DNA from: Actinophytocola sp963825445
GTDB lineage: Bacteria; Actinomycetota; Actinomycetes; Mycobacteriales; Pseudonocardiaceae
Assembly: GCA_963825445.1 (NCBI GenBank)
Contig: CAWGTM010000024.1
Span: forward strand, 310,001 to 374,000
Direction: 5' to 3'
Length of the DNA stretch: 64,000 nucleotides
Position numbers and translations under genes: made by a program
The notes under the pieces: generated by a model
Told to the model about the DNA's origin: nothing
Seen by the model: only the letters and a program-made list of their open reading frames with translations
The model's database searches: none
Part shown: one piece after another, positions 32,549 to 41,904 of the stretch
How positions within the stretch are numbered: position 1 is the stretch's first letter
Layout: each line of letters starts with the position of its first letter

Positions 32549-34809
32549 AATTCACGGACGGGCACTGGCAGATGCGCGAGGGTGTGCACCCGGCGTATCC
32601 CGCGGAACTGCTGGATGTCGAGACCACGGCCGCCGGGCTGCGGCTCTACGCACCCACCTACCCGATCAAGCACCGGGTGGACCTGCAACGCGGCCCGGTG
32701 CTCACGATCGACCTCTCGACGCCGATGCCGGACGTGATCGGCGTGCGGCTCACGCACTTCGCCGGCGAGGAGCCGAAAGCACCGCGGTTGGAGCTGTTCG
32801 CCGACGGCGCGCCTGAAGCCGTGACGTCGACCGACGGCGACACCGTGGTGCTGACGTCGGGCGAACTCGCGGTGCGGGTCGGCCGTGGCGAGCCGTGGCG
32901 GGTCGAGTTCACCGGCGGCGGCCGGGTGCTGACCACCAGCGGTGCCAAGGACATGGCGGTCATCACCACCGACGACGGCGCGCACCACATCCGGGAGCGG
33001 CTCGGACTCGGCATCGGCGACGCGGTGTACGGGCTGGGCGAGCGGTTCGGCCCGCTGGTCAAGAACGGCCAGACGGTCGACATCTGGAACGCCGACGGTG
33101 GCAGCAGCAGCGAGCAGGCGTACAAGAACGTGCCGTTCTTCCTGACCAACGCCGGCTACGGGGTGTTCGTGAACCATCCCGGCCTGGTGTCCTTCGAGGT
33201 CGGTTCGGAGGACGTCTCGCGGGTGCAGTTCAGCATCGAGGGCCAGTCGATGCAGTACTTCGTGATCTACGGTCCGACGCCCAAGGAGATCCTGGCCAAG
33301 TACACGGCGCTGACCGGACGGCCGGCGCTGGTGCCGGCCTGGTCGTTCGGCCTGTGGTTGTCGACGTCGTGGAACACCTCCTACGACGAGGCCACGGTCA
33401 CCGAGTTCGTGGAGGGCATGGCGAGCCGGGACCTGCCGCTGTCGGTGTTCCACTTCGACTGCTTCTGGATGCGCGAGATCAGCTGGTGTGACTTCGAGTG
33501 GGACCCGCGCACGTTCCCGGACCCGCGCGGCATGCTGTCCCGCCTGAAGGAGCGAGGACTGCGGGTCTGCGTGTGGATCAACCCCTACATCGCGCAGCGA
33601 TCGGCGCTGTTCGAGGAGGGGAAGGCCCGCGGCTACCTGCTGAAGCGGCCGAACGGCGACGTGTGGCAGTGGGACAAGTGGCAGCCGGGCATGGCGGTCG
33701 TCGACTTCACCAACCCGGAGGCGTGTGAGTGGTACGCGTCCAAACTGGACGCCCTGCTGGACATGGGAGTGGACTGCTTCAAGTCCGACTTCGGCGAGCG
33801 GATCCCCACCGACGTGTCCTATTTCGACGGTTCTGACCCGGAGCTGATGCACAACTACTACACCTACCTGTACAACAAGACGGTCTTCGAGCTGCTGCGC
33901 AAGCGCCGGGGTGAACGCGACGCCGTGGTGTTCGCGCGGTCGGCCACTGTCGGCACCCAGCAGTTCCCCGTGCACTGGGGCGGGGACAACCTGTCGACGT
34001 TCCCGTCGATGGCCGAGACCCTGCGCGGCGGGCTGTCGCTCACCACGTCCGGCTTCGGGTACTGGAGCCACGACATCGGCGGCTTCGAGGGCACCCCGTC
34101 GGCCGACCTGTTCAAACGGTGGATCCCGTTCGGACTGCTGTCCTCGCACAGCAGGCTGCACGGCAACTTCTCCTACCGGGTGCCGTGGCTGTTCGACGAG
34201 GAGGCGGTCGACGTCCTGCGCCTGTTCACGAAGCTCAAGCTGTCGCTCATGCCGTACCTGTACCAGGCGGCCAGGGTGGCGCACCTCGAGGGAATCCCCA
34301 TGATGCGCGCGATGGTCGTCGAGTTCCCCGACGACCCGGCCTGCACCCATCTCGACCGGCAGTACCTGCTCGGGGACGACCTGCTGGTGGCCCCGGTGTT
34401 CGCCGGCGACGGCGTGGTCGACTACTACGTGCCGGCCGGCGAGTGGACGCATTTCCTGACCGGGCACCGGGTTTCGGGGCCGCGCTGGGTCCGCGAGGAA
34501 CACGGCTTCAGCAGTGTGCCGCTGCTGGTGCGGCCCGGTGCGGTCCTCGCCGTCGGCGCGGTGGACGACCGGCCGGACTACGACTACGCCGACGGCGTCA
34601 CCCTGCGGGCCTACGAACTGGCCGACGGCGCCTCGGTCACCACCACCATCCCGACCGTCGACGGCGAGGTCGCCGCCACCTTCACCACCACCAGGAACGG
34701 CGACACCGTGCACGTCTCGGTCGACCACCCGCCGGCGCGCTGGCGGTTCCAGCTCGCCGGCGCCGACCCCGTCGAGGCCGACGGCGCCTCGCTCACCGTC
34801 CACATCTGA
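32545..34809 (+). CDS. yicI: Alpha-xylosidase, GH31 (YicI-like)
   Basis: A 754-residue cytoplasmic GH31 enzyme. The catalytic nucleophile is Asp415 in VDCFKSDFGERIP, nearly identical to E. coli YicI around Asp416, and the acid/base is Asp481 in HWGGDNLS (YicI Asp482). An N-terminal beta-sandwich (GLGERFGPLVKNGQ) precedes the barrel, and C-terminal beta domains follow. It has no signal peptide, so it removes alpha-linked xylose, as in isoprimeverose or xyloglucan oligosaccharides, after import. The ATGA overlap with the importer gene and the LacI operators place it in that regulon. Length fits the family. Confidence 0.93.
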   Translation: MKFTDGHWQMREGVHPAYPAELLDVETTAAGLRLYAPTYPIKHRVDLQRGPVLTIDLSTPMPDVIGVRLTHFAGEEPKAPRLELFADGAPEAVTSTDGDTVVLTSGELAVRVGRGEPWRVEFTGGGRVLTTSGAKDMAVITTDDGAHHIRERLGLGIGDAVYGLGERFGPLVKNGQTVDIWNADGGSSSEQAYKNVPFFLTNAGYGVFVNHPGLVSFEVGSEDVSRVQFSIEGQSMQYFVIYGPTPKEILAKYTALTGRPALVPAWSFGLWLSTSWNTSYDEATVTEFVEGMASRDLPLSVFHFDCFWMREISWCDFEWDPRTFPDPRGMLSRLKERGLRVCVWINPYIAQRSALFEEGKARGYLLKRPNGDVWQWDKWQPGMAVVDFTNPEACEWYASKLDALLDMGVDCFKSDFGERIPTDVSYFDGSDPELMHNYYTYLYNKTVFELLRKRRGERDAVVFARSATVGTQQFPVHWGGDNLSTFPSMAETLRGGLSLTTSGFGYWSHDIGGFEGTPSADLFKRWIPFGLLSSHSRLHGNFSYRVPWLFDEEAVDVLRLFTKLKLSLMPYLYQAARVAHLEGIPMMRAMVVEFPDDPACTHLDRQYLLGDDLLVAPVFAGDGVVDYYVPAGEWTHFLTGHRVSGPRWVREEHGFSSVPLLVRPGAVLAVGAVDDRPDYDYADGVTLRAYELADGASVTTTIPTVDGEVAATFTTTRNGDTVHVSVDHPPARWRFQLAGADPVEADGASLTVHI

Positions 34810-34810
34810 C

Positions 34811-34842
34811 AGTCCGTTTCGCACACAGTCCTTTTCGCACAC
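34811..34842 (+). repeat. Two tandem 16-bp direct repeats
   Basis: The 16-mer AGTCCGTTTCGCACAC is followed directly by AGTCCTTTTCGCACAC, one mismatch apart, in the 43-base gap between the GH31 stop and the GH3 ATG. Probably a local duplication; a regulatory role is possible but not shown. Confidence 0.6.
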
Positions 34843-34852
34843 TGGAGTGCTC

Positions 34853-37800
34853 ATGAGCATCAACAGACGAGGCTTCCTGACCGTGGCAGGCGCGATCGCG
34901 GCGGCCAGCACCGTTGCTGCGGGACCGGTCGGTACCGCCGCCGCGGCCACCCACCCGTTCCGCAACCCCCGCCTACCCCTGCCCAAGCGCGTCGAGGACC
35001 TGCTCGGCCGGCTCACCCTGGACGAGAAGATCTCGCTGCTGCACCAGTACCAGCCGCCCGTTCCCCGGCTGGGGATGGCGATGTGGAAGACCGGCACCGA
35101 GGCGCTGCACGGCCTCGCCTGGTCGACCGACTACAACTCGACGCCCAATCCCGGCGCCGTCCGCACCGCCACCGCCACCGTGTTCCCGCAGGCGGTCGGC
35201 CTCGGCTCGACGTGGGACCCGGACCTGATCAGGCGGGTCGGGGCGGTGGTCGGCGACGAGACCCGCGGCTACCACTCGGACAACCCCGTGGTGTGGGGTC
35301 TCAACACCTGGGCGCCCGTGGTGAACCTGCTCCGCGACCCGCGGTGGGGCCGCAACGAGGAGGGCTACGCCGAGGACCCGTTCCTGACCGGCGTGATCTC
35401 CACGGCGTACGCCGGCGGCATGCGCGGTGACCACCCGCACTTCCTGAAGACGGCGCCCACGCTCAAGCACTACCTGGCGAACAACAACGAGGTGCGCCGC
35501 ACCGAGACCTCGTCCAACCTGCGGCCCCGGGTGAAGCACGAGTACGACGAGCCCGCCTTCCGGCCGGCCATCGCGGCGAACGCGGCGACCGGGGTGATGT
35601 CCGCGTACAACCTGGTCAACGGACGGCCGATGACCGTGCACGCCGACCACGACGACGTGGTGCGCGGCTGGACCGACCAGGCGCTGCTCAACGTCACCGA
35701 CGCCGGCAACCCCAACAACCTGGTCGGCTCACAGGCCTACTTCGCCACGAAGGCGGAGGGCAACGCGGCCACCCTCAAGGCGGGCGTGGACAGCTTCACG
35801 GTCGACGACACGAACGCCACGGCGACCGTCGCGTCGATCAACCAGGCGCTCGCGGCCGGCCTGCTCGCCGAGTCCGATGTGGACACCGCGGTGCGGCACA
35901 TCCTCGACGTCCGGTTCCGGCTCGGCGAGTTCGACCCGGACGGCGGCCCGTACAGCCGGATCACCATGGACGTCGTCGACCGGCCGGCGCACCGGAAGCT
36001 CGCCAGGGAGACCGCGGGCAAGGCCGTGGTGCTGCTCAAGAACGACGACGCGACGCTGCCGCTGGATGCCAAGCGCACCCGGAACGTGGCGGTCGTCGGG
36101 CCGCTCGTCGACACCCTCTACACCGACTGGTACTCCGGCCGGATGCCCTACCAGGTCACGCCGCTGGCCGGCATCACCGAGCGGCTCGGCGACAGCGCCA
36201 CGGTCGCCAGCAGCGAGGCGGTGGACCGGATCGCGCTGCGCGTGGTCAGTGGCGACAACGGCGGGAAGTACGTCACCGCCGTCTCGACGCCGGAGGGCGC
36301 CCCGCTCGTGGCCGGCGCCACGAGTGCCGGCCCGGCCGAGCAGTTCGACGTGTTCGACTGGGGCCAGGGCGTGGTGACGTTGCGCAGCGTCGCCAACGGC
36401 AAGGTCGTGGAACGCCAAGGCCTCGGCGACCCCACCAGCCCGTTCGCCAACCAGGCACCGCAGCCGCGGGACTGGTTCGTGCACCAGCAGTTCAAGCTCG
36501 AGGACGCGGGCGACGGCAGCCACGTGCTCCACTACGTCGGCTACGAGACCCCGAACGACTGGGAGGGACCGAACAACTACCTGACGGTCGGCGACGACGG
36601 CACCGTTCGGCTAGGTTCGCCCGACGCGGCCGGCGCCACGCGGTTCACGGTGGAGACGATCACCAAGGGGATCGACACGGCGGTGGCGGCCGCGACCGGT
36701 GCCGACGCGGCGATCATCGTGGTGGGCAGCATGCCGTTCATCAACGGCCGGGAGGACCACGACCGCACCACCATGGCACTCGCGGAGACCCAGTCCGCGC
36801 TGATCAGGGCGGTGCACGCGGCGAACCCGAACACAATCGTGGTGGTGGAGAACAGCTATCCCACGACGCTCACCTGGGAGCAGGAGCACATCCCGGCGAT
36901 CCTGTGGACCACCCACGCGGGCCAGGAGACCGGGCACGCCGTGGCCGACGTGCTGTTCGGTGACGTGAACCCGGCGGGCCGGGTGACCCAGACCTGGTAC
37001 CGCGCCGACACCGACCTGCCCGACCTCCTCGACTACGACATCATCAAGGCGCAGCGCACCTACCAGTACTTCACGGGCGACCCGCTGTTCGCGTTCGGCC
37101 ACGGCCTGTCCTACAGCTCGTTCCGCTACAACGAACCGCGGCTCAGCTCGTCGACCGTCGGTCCCAAGGGGACGGTGCGGGTGACCGTGCGGGTGACCAA
37201 CACCAGCGGCCGGGCGGGTGACGAGGTGGTCCAGCTCTACAGCCACCAGCGGACCTCCCGTGACCCGCAGCCGAACCTGCGGCTGCGCGCGTTCGAGCGG
37301 GTGCACCTGCGAGCACGGGAGACCAGGACGGTGTGCCTGGACCTGCGCGTCGCCGACCTCGCGCACTGGGACGTCACCAGGAACCGGTGGGTCGTGGAGT
37401 CCTCGGACCACGACATCCTGGTGGGGGCGTCCTCGGCCGACATCCGCGCGCGGACGACGTTGCGTGTGCGCGGCGAGACGATCCCGGCCCGCGACCTGTC
37501 GAAGGACACCCGGGCGATCGACTTCGACGACTACGCGGGCGTCGACCTGGTGGACGAGAGCAAGGCGCGGGGCGACGCGGTCGGCGCCTCGAGCGGCGAC
37601 TGGCTGCGGTTCGCCGACGTGGATCTCCGTTCGGGCGCGCGGACCTTCACGGCTCGCGTCGCGCGGGCGCAGGCGGGGTCCGGGTCGATCGAGGTCCGGC
37701 TCGACCATCCGGTCACCGGCCGGTTGGTGGGCACCGTTCCGGTTCCGAGCACGGGCGACAAGTACGCCTACACGACGACAACCTCCGCGCTGACCGGCGC

Positions 37801-37870
37801 GAAGGGCCGGCACGACGTGTACCTTCGATTCATGGGTGACCTGCGGATCAGCACCTTCTCCCTTCGGTAG
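34853..37870 (+). CDS. Secreted GH3 beta-glycosidase with beta-trefoil insert and CBM6-like tail
   Basis: A 1005-residue protein with a twin-arginine signal (NRRGFLTVAGAIAAAST). The GH3 barrel covers about residues 45-385, with catalytic Asp283 in NVTDAGN. The second GH3 domain starts near 395, is interrupted by about 130 residues (about 460-590) that look like a fascin/ricin-type beta-trefoil (LRVVSGDNGGKYVTAV, TLRSVANGKVVERQ), and resumes with AAIIVVGS..REDHDRT. A fibronectin-III-like domain (about 760-850) and a CBM6-like beta-sandwich (about 885-1005) follow. It probably cleaves beta-linked glucose or xylose outside the cell. Specificity between glucosidase and xylosidase cannot be fixed by eye. 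Confidence 0.88.
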   Translation: MSINRRGFLTVAGAIAAASTVAAGPVGTAAAATHPFRNPRLPLPKRVEDLLGRLTLDEKISLLHQYQPPVPRLGMAMWKTGTEALHGLAWSTDYNSTPNPGAVRTATATVFPQAVGLGSTWDPDLIRRVGAVVGDETRGYHSDNPVVWGLNTWAPVVNLLRDPRWGRNEEGYAEDPFLTGVISTAYAGGMRGDHPHFLKTAPTLKHYLANNNEVRRTETSSNLRPRVKHEYDEPAFRPAIAANAATGVMSAYNLVNGRPMTVHADHDDVVRGWTDQALLNVTDAGNPNNLVGSQAYFATKAEGNAATLKAGVDSFTVDDTNATATVASINQALAAGLLAESDVDTAVRHILDVRFRLGEFDPDGGPYSRITMDVVDRPAHRKLARETAGKAVVLLKNDDATLPLDAKRTRNVAVVGPLVDTLYTDWYSGRMPYQVTPLAGITERLGDSATVASSEAVDRIALRVVSGDNGGKYVTAVSTPEGAPLVAGATSAGPAEQFDVFDWGQGVVTLRSVANGKVVERQGLGDPTSPFANQAPQPRDWFVHQQFKLEDAGDGSHVLHYVGYETPNDWEGPNNYLTVGDDGTVRLGSPDAAGATRFTVETITKGIDTAVAAATGADAAIIVVGSMPFINGREDHDRTTMALAETQSALIRAVHAANPNTIVVVENSYPTTLTWEQEHIPAILWTTHAGQETGHAVADVLFGDVNPAGRVTQTWYRADTDLPDLLDYDIIKAQRTYQYFTGDPLFAFGHGLSYSSFRYNEPRLSSSTVGPKGTVRVTVRVTNTSGRAGDEVVQLYSHQRTSRDPQPNLRLRAFERVHLRARETRTVCLDLRVADLAHWDVTRNRWVVESSDHDILVGASSADIRARTTLRVRGETIPARDLSKDTRAIDFDDYAGVDLVDESKARGDAVGASSGDWLRFADVDLRSGARTFTARVARAQAGSGSIEVRLDHPVTGRLVGTVPVPSTGDKYAYTTTTSALTGAKGRHDVYLRFMGDLRISTFSLR

Positions 37871-37889
37871 TCCCCAACCAGAGGTGGTC

Positions 37890-39803
37890 ATGTCCATGCG
37901 CGGCAAGGCGATGATGGTTCTGGTGTCCGTGGCGCTGGCCACCGTGTCGGTCCCCTCGGCGGCCGATCCGGTGGCGGGTGGCCCGTTACCCACCGTGTCG
38001 CCGACTCCGCGGGACATCCAGCGCGCCGGGCCGGACCTCCCGCTGGGGGACCGGGTTCGCGTGGTCGTCTCCGACGACACCGATCCCGCCGCGCTGGACC
38101 TCCTCGAGACGACGTTGCGCGAGCACGGGGTCCGCCGGATCGACCGATCCGGCGGCGCCCCCGTGACCGTCCATCTGGGACCGTTGGACCGGCCGGACGT
38201 GGTGGCGGCACTGGGAAACACGCCGGTGCCCGAACAGGCGGAGGGCAACGCCCTGCGGGTCTCGCGGCGCACCGTGGGGATCGGCGGCACCGACGCGGCC
38301 GGGCAGTACTACGGCGTGCAGACCCTGCGTCAGCTCTTCGTCCGGCACGGTCGCGGATGGCACCTCGCGGGCGCGTCGGTGAGCGACTACCCGGCCATGC
38401 CGTTGCGCGGCACCATCGAGGGCTTCTACGGCTCGCCGTGGACCCACGCCGAACGGCTCGACCAACTGGCCTTCTACGGCGACGTCAAGGCCAACACGTA
38501 CATCTACGCGCCGAAGGACGACCCGTACCACCGCGACCGCTGGCGCGAGCCGTACCCGGCGGACAAGCTGGCCGAACTCGGCGAACTGGTCGACGAGGCC
38601 GCCGCGCACCACGTCCGGTTCACCTACGCCCTCTCGCCGGGCACGTCGATCTGCTACTCCAGCGCCGAGGACCGCGCGGCGCTCACGGCCAAGCTGCGGG
38701 CGATGTACGACCTCGGCGCGCGGGCGTTCTCCATCCCGCTCGACGACATCAGTTACACGCGGTGGAACTGCGCGGCCGACGAAACCCGTTACGGCGCCCC
38801 GGGTCGGGCCGCGGCCGCCACCGCACAGGTCGACCTGCTCAACGACGTCCAGCACAACTTCCTCGCCCCGCTGCCCGGCACGCATCCGCTGCAGATGGTG
38901 CCCACCGAGTACGGCGACCTCACCGACACCGCCTACAAGCAGGTCCTGCGCGCGACCCTCGACCCGGCCGTGCTCGTGATGTGGACCGGCACCGACGTGG
39001 TGCCGCCCGCCATCACGGTCGACCAGGCCGAGGCGGCGTCGGCGCTGTTCGGGCGCAAGGTGTTCATCTGGGACAACTACCCGGTCAACGACTTCTGGCA
39101 GACCACCGGCCGGTTGCTGCTCGCGCCCTACGACCACCGCGAGGCCGGCCTGTCCGACCACGTGGCCGGCATCGTGGCGAACCCGATGAACCAGGCGGCC
39201 GCCAGCAAGGTGGCGGTGTTCACGGTGGCCGACTTCACCTGGCACGACCGTGCCTACGACCGCGACGTCAGTTGGCGCGCCGCCGCGTCCTATCTCGCGG
39301 CCGGTGACGGCGACGGCACCCGGGCACTGCTGGACTTCTTCGACCTCAACCACCTGGCGCCCACGTTCGGCCCCCAGCCGTGGCAGCCGCAGTCCCCGGC
39401 GCTGGCCGCGCGGGTGGCGTCGTTCTGGCCCCGGTTCGACGCGGGCGATCCCCGGGCGCTGAAGGACCTGCGTGGCTACGTCTCCCGACTGGTTCGTGCT
39501 CCGTCGGTCATTCGGGCGGAGGTCGCGGACGGCGGTTTCCGTTACGACGCCGAGAACTGGCTGGCGGCGACGGAGCTGTGGGCGGGCGCCATGAACCGAG
39601 GGCTCGACACGCTGGCCGCCGTCCGCGCCGGCGACGCGGAGGCGGCCGCCGCCGCGCGGGCGTCGATGGACGCGCTGGCCGGCGAGGCGTCGCTGATCTG
39701 GTCGATGCCGGGGGAGAACAAGTTCGAGGGCCCGGTGCGGATCGCCGACGGCGTGCTCGACGTGTTCCTGGCAGACGTCCGGGCCCGGCACGACGCGTCC
39801 TAG
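37890..39803 (+). CDS. Secreted GH84-family glycosidase (beta-N-acetylglucosaminidase type)
   Basis: A 637-residue protein with a signal peptide (MRGKAMMVLVSVALATVSVPSAA), an N-terminal GH20b-like domain (about 30-165) and a GH84 catalytic domain starting GTIEGFYGSPWTHAERLDQLAFYGDVKANTYIYAPKDDPYHR. The catalytic aspartate pair is Asp285-Asp286 in SIPLDDI, as in the substrate-assisted mechanism of NagJ and O-GlcNAcase. It should release N-acetylglucosamine from glycoproteins or mucin-like glycans. ATG 37890 has GAGGTG just upstream, 19 bases after the GH3 stop. It is odd in a plant-glucan cluster. Confidence 0.9.
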   Translation: MSMRGKAMMVLVSVALATVSVPSAADPVAGGPLPTVSPTPRDIQRAGPDLPLGDRVRVVVSDDTDPAALDLLETTLREHGVRRIDRSGGAPVTVHLGPLDRPDVVAALGNTPVPEQAEGNALRVSRRTVGIGGTDAAGQYYGVQTLRQLFVRHGRGWHLAGASVSDYPAMPLRGTIEGFYGSPWTHAERLDQLAFYGDVKANTYIYAPKDDPYHRDRWREPYPADKLAELGELVDEAAAHHVRFTYALSPGTSICYSSAEDRAALTAKLRAMYDLGARAFSIPLDDISYTRWNCAADETRYGAPGRAAAATAQVDLLNDVQHNFLAPLPGTHPLQMVPTEYGDLTDTAYKQVLRATLDPAVLVMWTGTDVVPPAITVDQAEAASALFGRKVFIWDNYPVNDFWQTTGRLLLAPYDHREAGLSDHVAGIVANPMNQAAASKVAVFTVADFTWHDRAYDRDVSWRAAASYLAAGDGDGTRALLDFFDLNHLAPTFGPQPWQPQSPALAARVASFWPRFDAGDPRALKDLRGYVSRLVRAPSVIRAEVADGGFRYDAENWLAATELWAGAMNRGLDTLAAVRAGDAEAAAAARASMDALAGEASLIWSMPGENKFEGPVRIADGVLDVFLADVRARHDAS

Positions 39804-39827
39804 ACCTGCCGCCGCGGGTCCGATTTT

Positions 39828-39841
39828 TGGGAGCGCTCCCG
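39828..39841. promoter_or_regulatory. CebR-like operator (first copy)
   Basis: TGGGAGCGCTCCCG matches the TGGGAGCGCTCCCA consensus bound by CebR-type LacI repressors of cellulose genes in actinomycetes (known motif), with one mismatch. It lies 170 bases upstream of the GH6 cellulase start. Confidence 0.8.
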
Positions 39842-39965
39842 GTACCTGTCCTTCGGCGTTGTCGCAGTATCGGCGCTATGTCCTGGTGAAGCCCGGATAT
39901 TCAGCTTAACTGTTCACCAGGAGTGTGAGTCTGTACACGTCGCGTCAACAAAGCTACCCTCGATC

Positions 39966-39979
39966 TGGGAGCGCTCCCA
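39966..39979. promoter_or_regulatory. CebR-like operator (second copy)
   Basis: A perfect TGGGAGCGCTCCCA palindrome (16 bp with flanking C and G) 32 bases before the GH6 start codon. This is the exact CebR consensus, so cellobiose or cellotriose probably induces the cellulase. The LacI protein at 28380 has different operators, so the regulator must be encoded elsewhere. Confidence 0.9.
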
Positions 39980-40011
39980 GAGATCGCTCAACGCTGAGCA
40001 GAGGATCCCAG

Positions 40012-41769
40012 ATGACAGTGAGACCACAGTTGACAGAAACCACCGGGCGCCGAGGTCGTCGGTTCACGGCGGCGGGGACGGCGTTCGTGTTGGCGATCAC
40101 GACATTCGTGCTCGCGCTGACCGCATCCCCGGCCGGCGCGGCCCCCGGCTGCCGAATCGACTACAGCGTGAACGACTGGGGCGGCGGCTTCACCGCCACG
40201 GTCCGCATCAACAACCTCGGTGACCCGTTGACGGGCTGGACGGTGGGGTTCTCGTTCCCCGGCAACCAGCGCATGACCGGGGCGGGCTGGAGTGCCAACT
40301 GGTCCCAACCGGCCAGCAGCAACGCCGTGACGGCCACCAACCTGTCGTGGAACGGAACCCTGGCAACGGGTGCGTCCAGGGAGATCGGCTTCAACGGCTC
40401 CTACTCCGGCACGAACGCGGCACCCACCAACTTCACCCTCAACGGCGTGGCCTGCAACGGCCAGGACCCCGACCCGGACCCGGATCCCGATCCTGACCCC
40501 ACGGGCCGCGAGAACAACCCGTACGTGGGCGCGAGCGTCTACGTGAACCCGGACTGGTCGGCCAGGGCCGCCGCGGAACCGGGCGGCAGCCGCATCGCGA
40601 ACCAGCCGACCGGCGTGTGGATGGACCGCACGGCGGCGATCAACGGCACGACCGGCGCCAGGGGCCTGGTGAGCCACCTCGACGGGGCGGTCCAGCAGGA
40701 CGCGGCGAACGGCTCACAGGCACTGGTGTTCCAGGTCGTGATCTACAACCTGCCGGGCCGGGACTGCTCCGCACTGGCGTCCAACGGTGAGTTGGGTCCG
40801 ACCGAGATCGGCCGGTACCGCACCGAGTACATCGACCCGATCGCCGAGATCCTTGCCAGGCCGGCCTACGCCAACCTGCGGATCGTGACGATCATCGAGA
40901 TCGACTCGCTGCCGAACCTGATCACCAACGTTACCCCGCGCCCGACCGTCGTCCCGCAGTGCGACGTGATGAAGGCGAACGGCAACTACGTCACGGGCGT
41001 CGGCTACGCGCTGGCCGAGTTGGGCGACGTGCCGAACGTCTACAACTACGTCGACGCCGGCCACCACGGCTGGCTCGGTTGGGACGACAACTTCAACCCG
41101 ACCGTGCAGATCATGTGCCAGGCGGCCAACGCGTCCGGCGCGACCCCGGCCGACGTGCACGGCTTCATCGCGAACACGGCCAACTACAGCGCACTGCGCG
41201 AGCAGTTCTTCACGGCCAACACCGTGGTGGGCGGCCGACCTCTGCGCGAGGTGGCCGGCGGCTGGGTCGACTGGAACCGCTATGTGGACGAACTGGGATA
41301 CGCCCAGGCCTTCCGCAACCAGGCGGACTCCCAGTGCTTCGACGCGAACGTGGGCATGCTGATCGACACGTCCCGCAACGGCTGGGGCGGCACAGCCCGC
41401 CCGACCAGCGCCAGCACGTCGACCGACCCGAACACCTTCATGAACGAGTCACGCATCGACCGCCGCATCCACCTGGGCAACTGGTGCAACCAGTCGGGCG
41501 CGGGCCTGGGCGAACGACCGAAGGCAGCCCCGGAAACCGGCATCGACGCGTACGTGTGGATCAAGCCCCCGGGCGAGTCGGACGGCTCGAGCACCCAGAT
41601 CGACAACGACGAGGGCAAGGGCTTCGACCGCATGTGTGACCCCACCTACACGGGGAACCCACGCAACAACAACAACATGTCCGGCGCCCTGGGCAACGCC
41701 CCGTTGTCCGGGCACTGGTTCTCGTCCCAGTTCCAGCAACTGATGCAGAACGCTTACCCGCCGCTGTAA
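40012..41769 (+). CDS. Secreted cellobiohydrolase, CBM2-GH6
   Basis: A 585-residue exocellulase. A long signal peptide (cleavage near SPAGAA at about 44) is followed by a CBM2 cellulose-binding domain (about 45-145; WTVGFSFPGNQRM, SGTNAAPTNFTLNG), a linker of repeated DP pairs, and a GH6 barrel. GH6 hallmarks are GVWMDRTAAI, VIYNLPGRDCSALASNGEL with a catalytic Asp, and IIEIDSLPNL. The pattern is nearest to Thermobifida Cel6B-type exocellobiohydrolases, which release cellobiose from chain ends. Two CebR boxes upstream and a strong terminator downstream show that it is a single-gene unit. Confidence 0.95.
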   Translation: MTVRPQLTETTGRRGRRFTAAGTAFVLAITTFVLALTASPAGAAPGCRIDYSVNDWGGGFTATVRINNLGDPLTGWTVGFSFPGNQRMTGAGWSANWSQPASSNAVTATNLSWNGTLATGASREIGFNGSYSGTNAAPTNFTLNGVACNGQDPDPDPDPDPDPTGRENNPYVGASVYVNPDWSARAAAEPGGSRIANQPTGVWMDRTAAINGTTGARGLVSHLDGAVQQDAANGSQALVFQVVIYNLPGRDCSALASNGELGPTEIGRYRTEYIDPIAEILARPAYANLRIVTIIEIDSLPNLITNVTPRPTVVPQCDVMKANGNYVTGVGYALAELGDVPNVYNYVDAGHHGWLGWDDNFNPTVQIMCQAANASGATPADVHGFIANTANYSALREQFFTANTVVGGRPLREVAGGWVDWNRYVDELGYAQAFRNQADSQCFDANVGMLIDTSRNGWGGTARPTSASTSTDPNTFMNESRIDRRIHLGNWCNQSGAGLGERPKAAPETGIDAYVWIKPPGESDGSSTQIDNDEGKGFDRMCDPTYTGNPRNNNNMSGALGNAPLSGHWFSSQFQQLMQNAYPPL

Positions 41770-41783
41770 ACCCCACCAACCGG

Positions 41784-41830
41784 GATGCCCGCCTTCGCAC
41801 CATCGCGTGCGAGGGCGGGCATCTCCTTTT
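41784..41830 (+). terminator. Intrinsic terminator of the cellulase gene
   Basis: GATGCCCGCC pairs with GGCGGGCATC around an inner CGCA/TGCG stem, followed by CTCCTTTT. It begins 14 bases after the GH6 stop codon. Confidence 0.85.
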
Positions 41831-41904
41831 ACGGCAGCCTGGCCGTCGGTAGGAAGCGGCCGCAGGCCATTCGTCCGATCACATCACGAGTCCACTTCCC
41901 GGTG

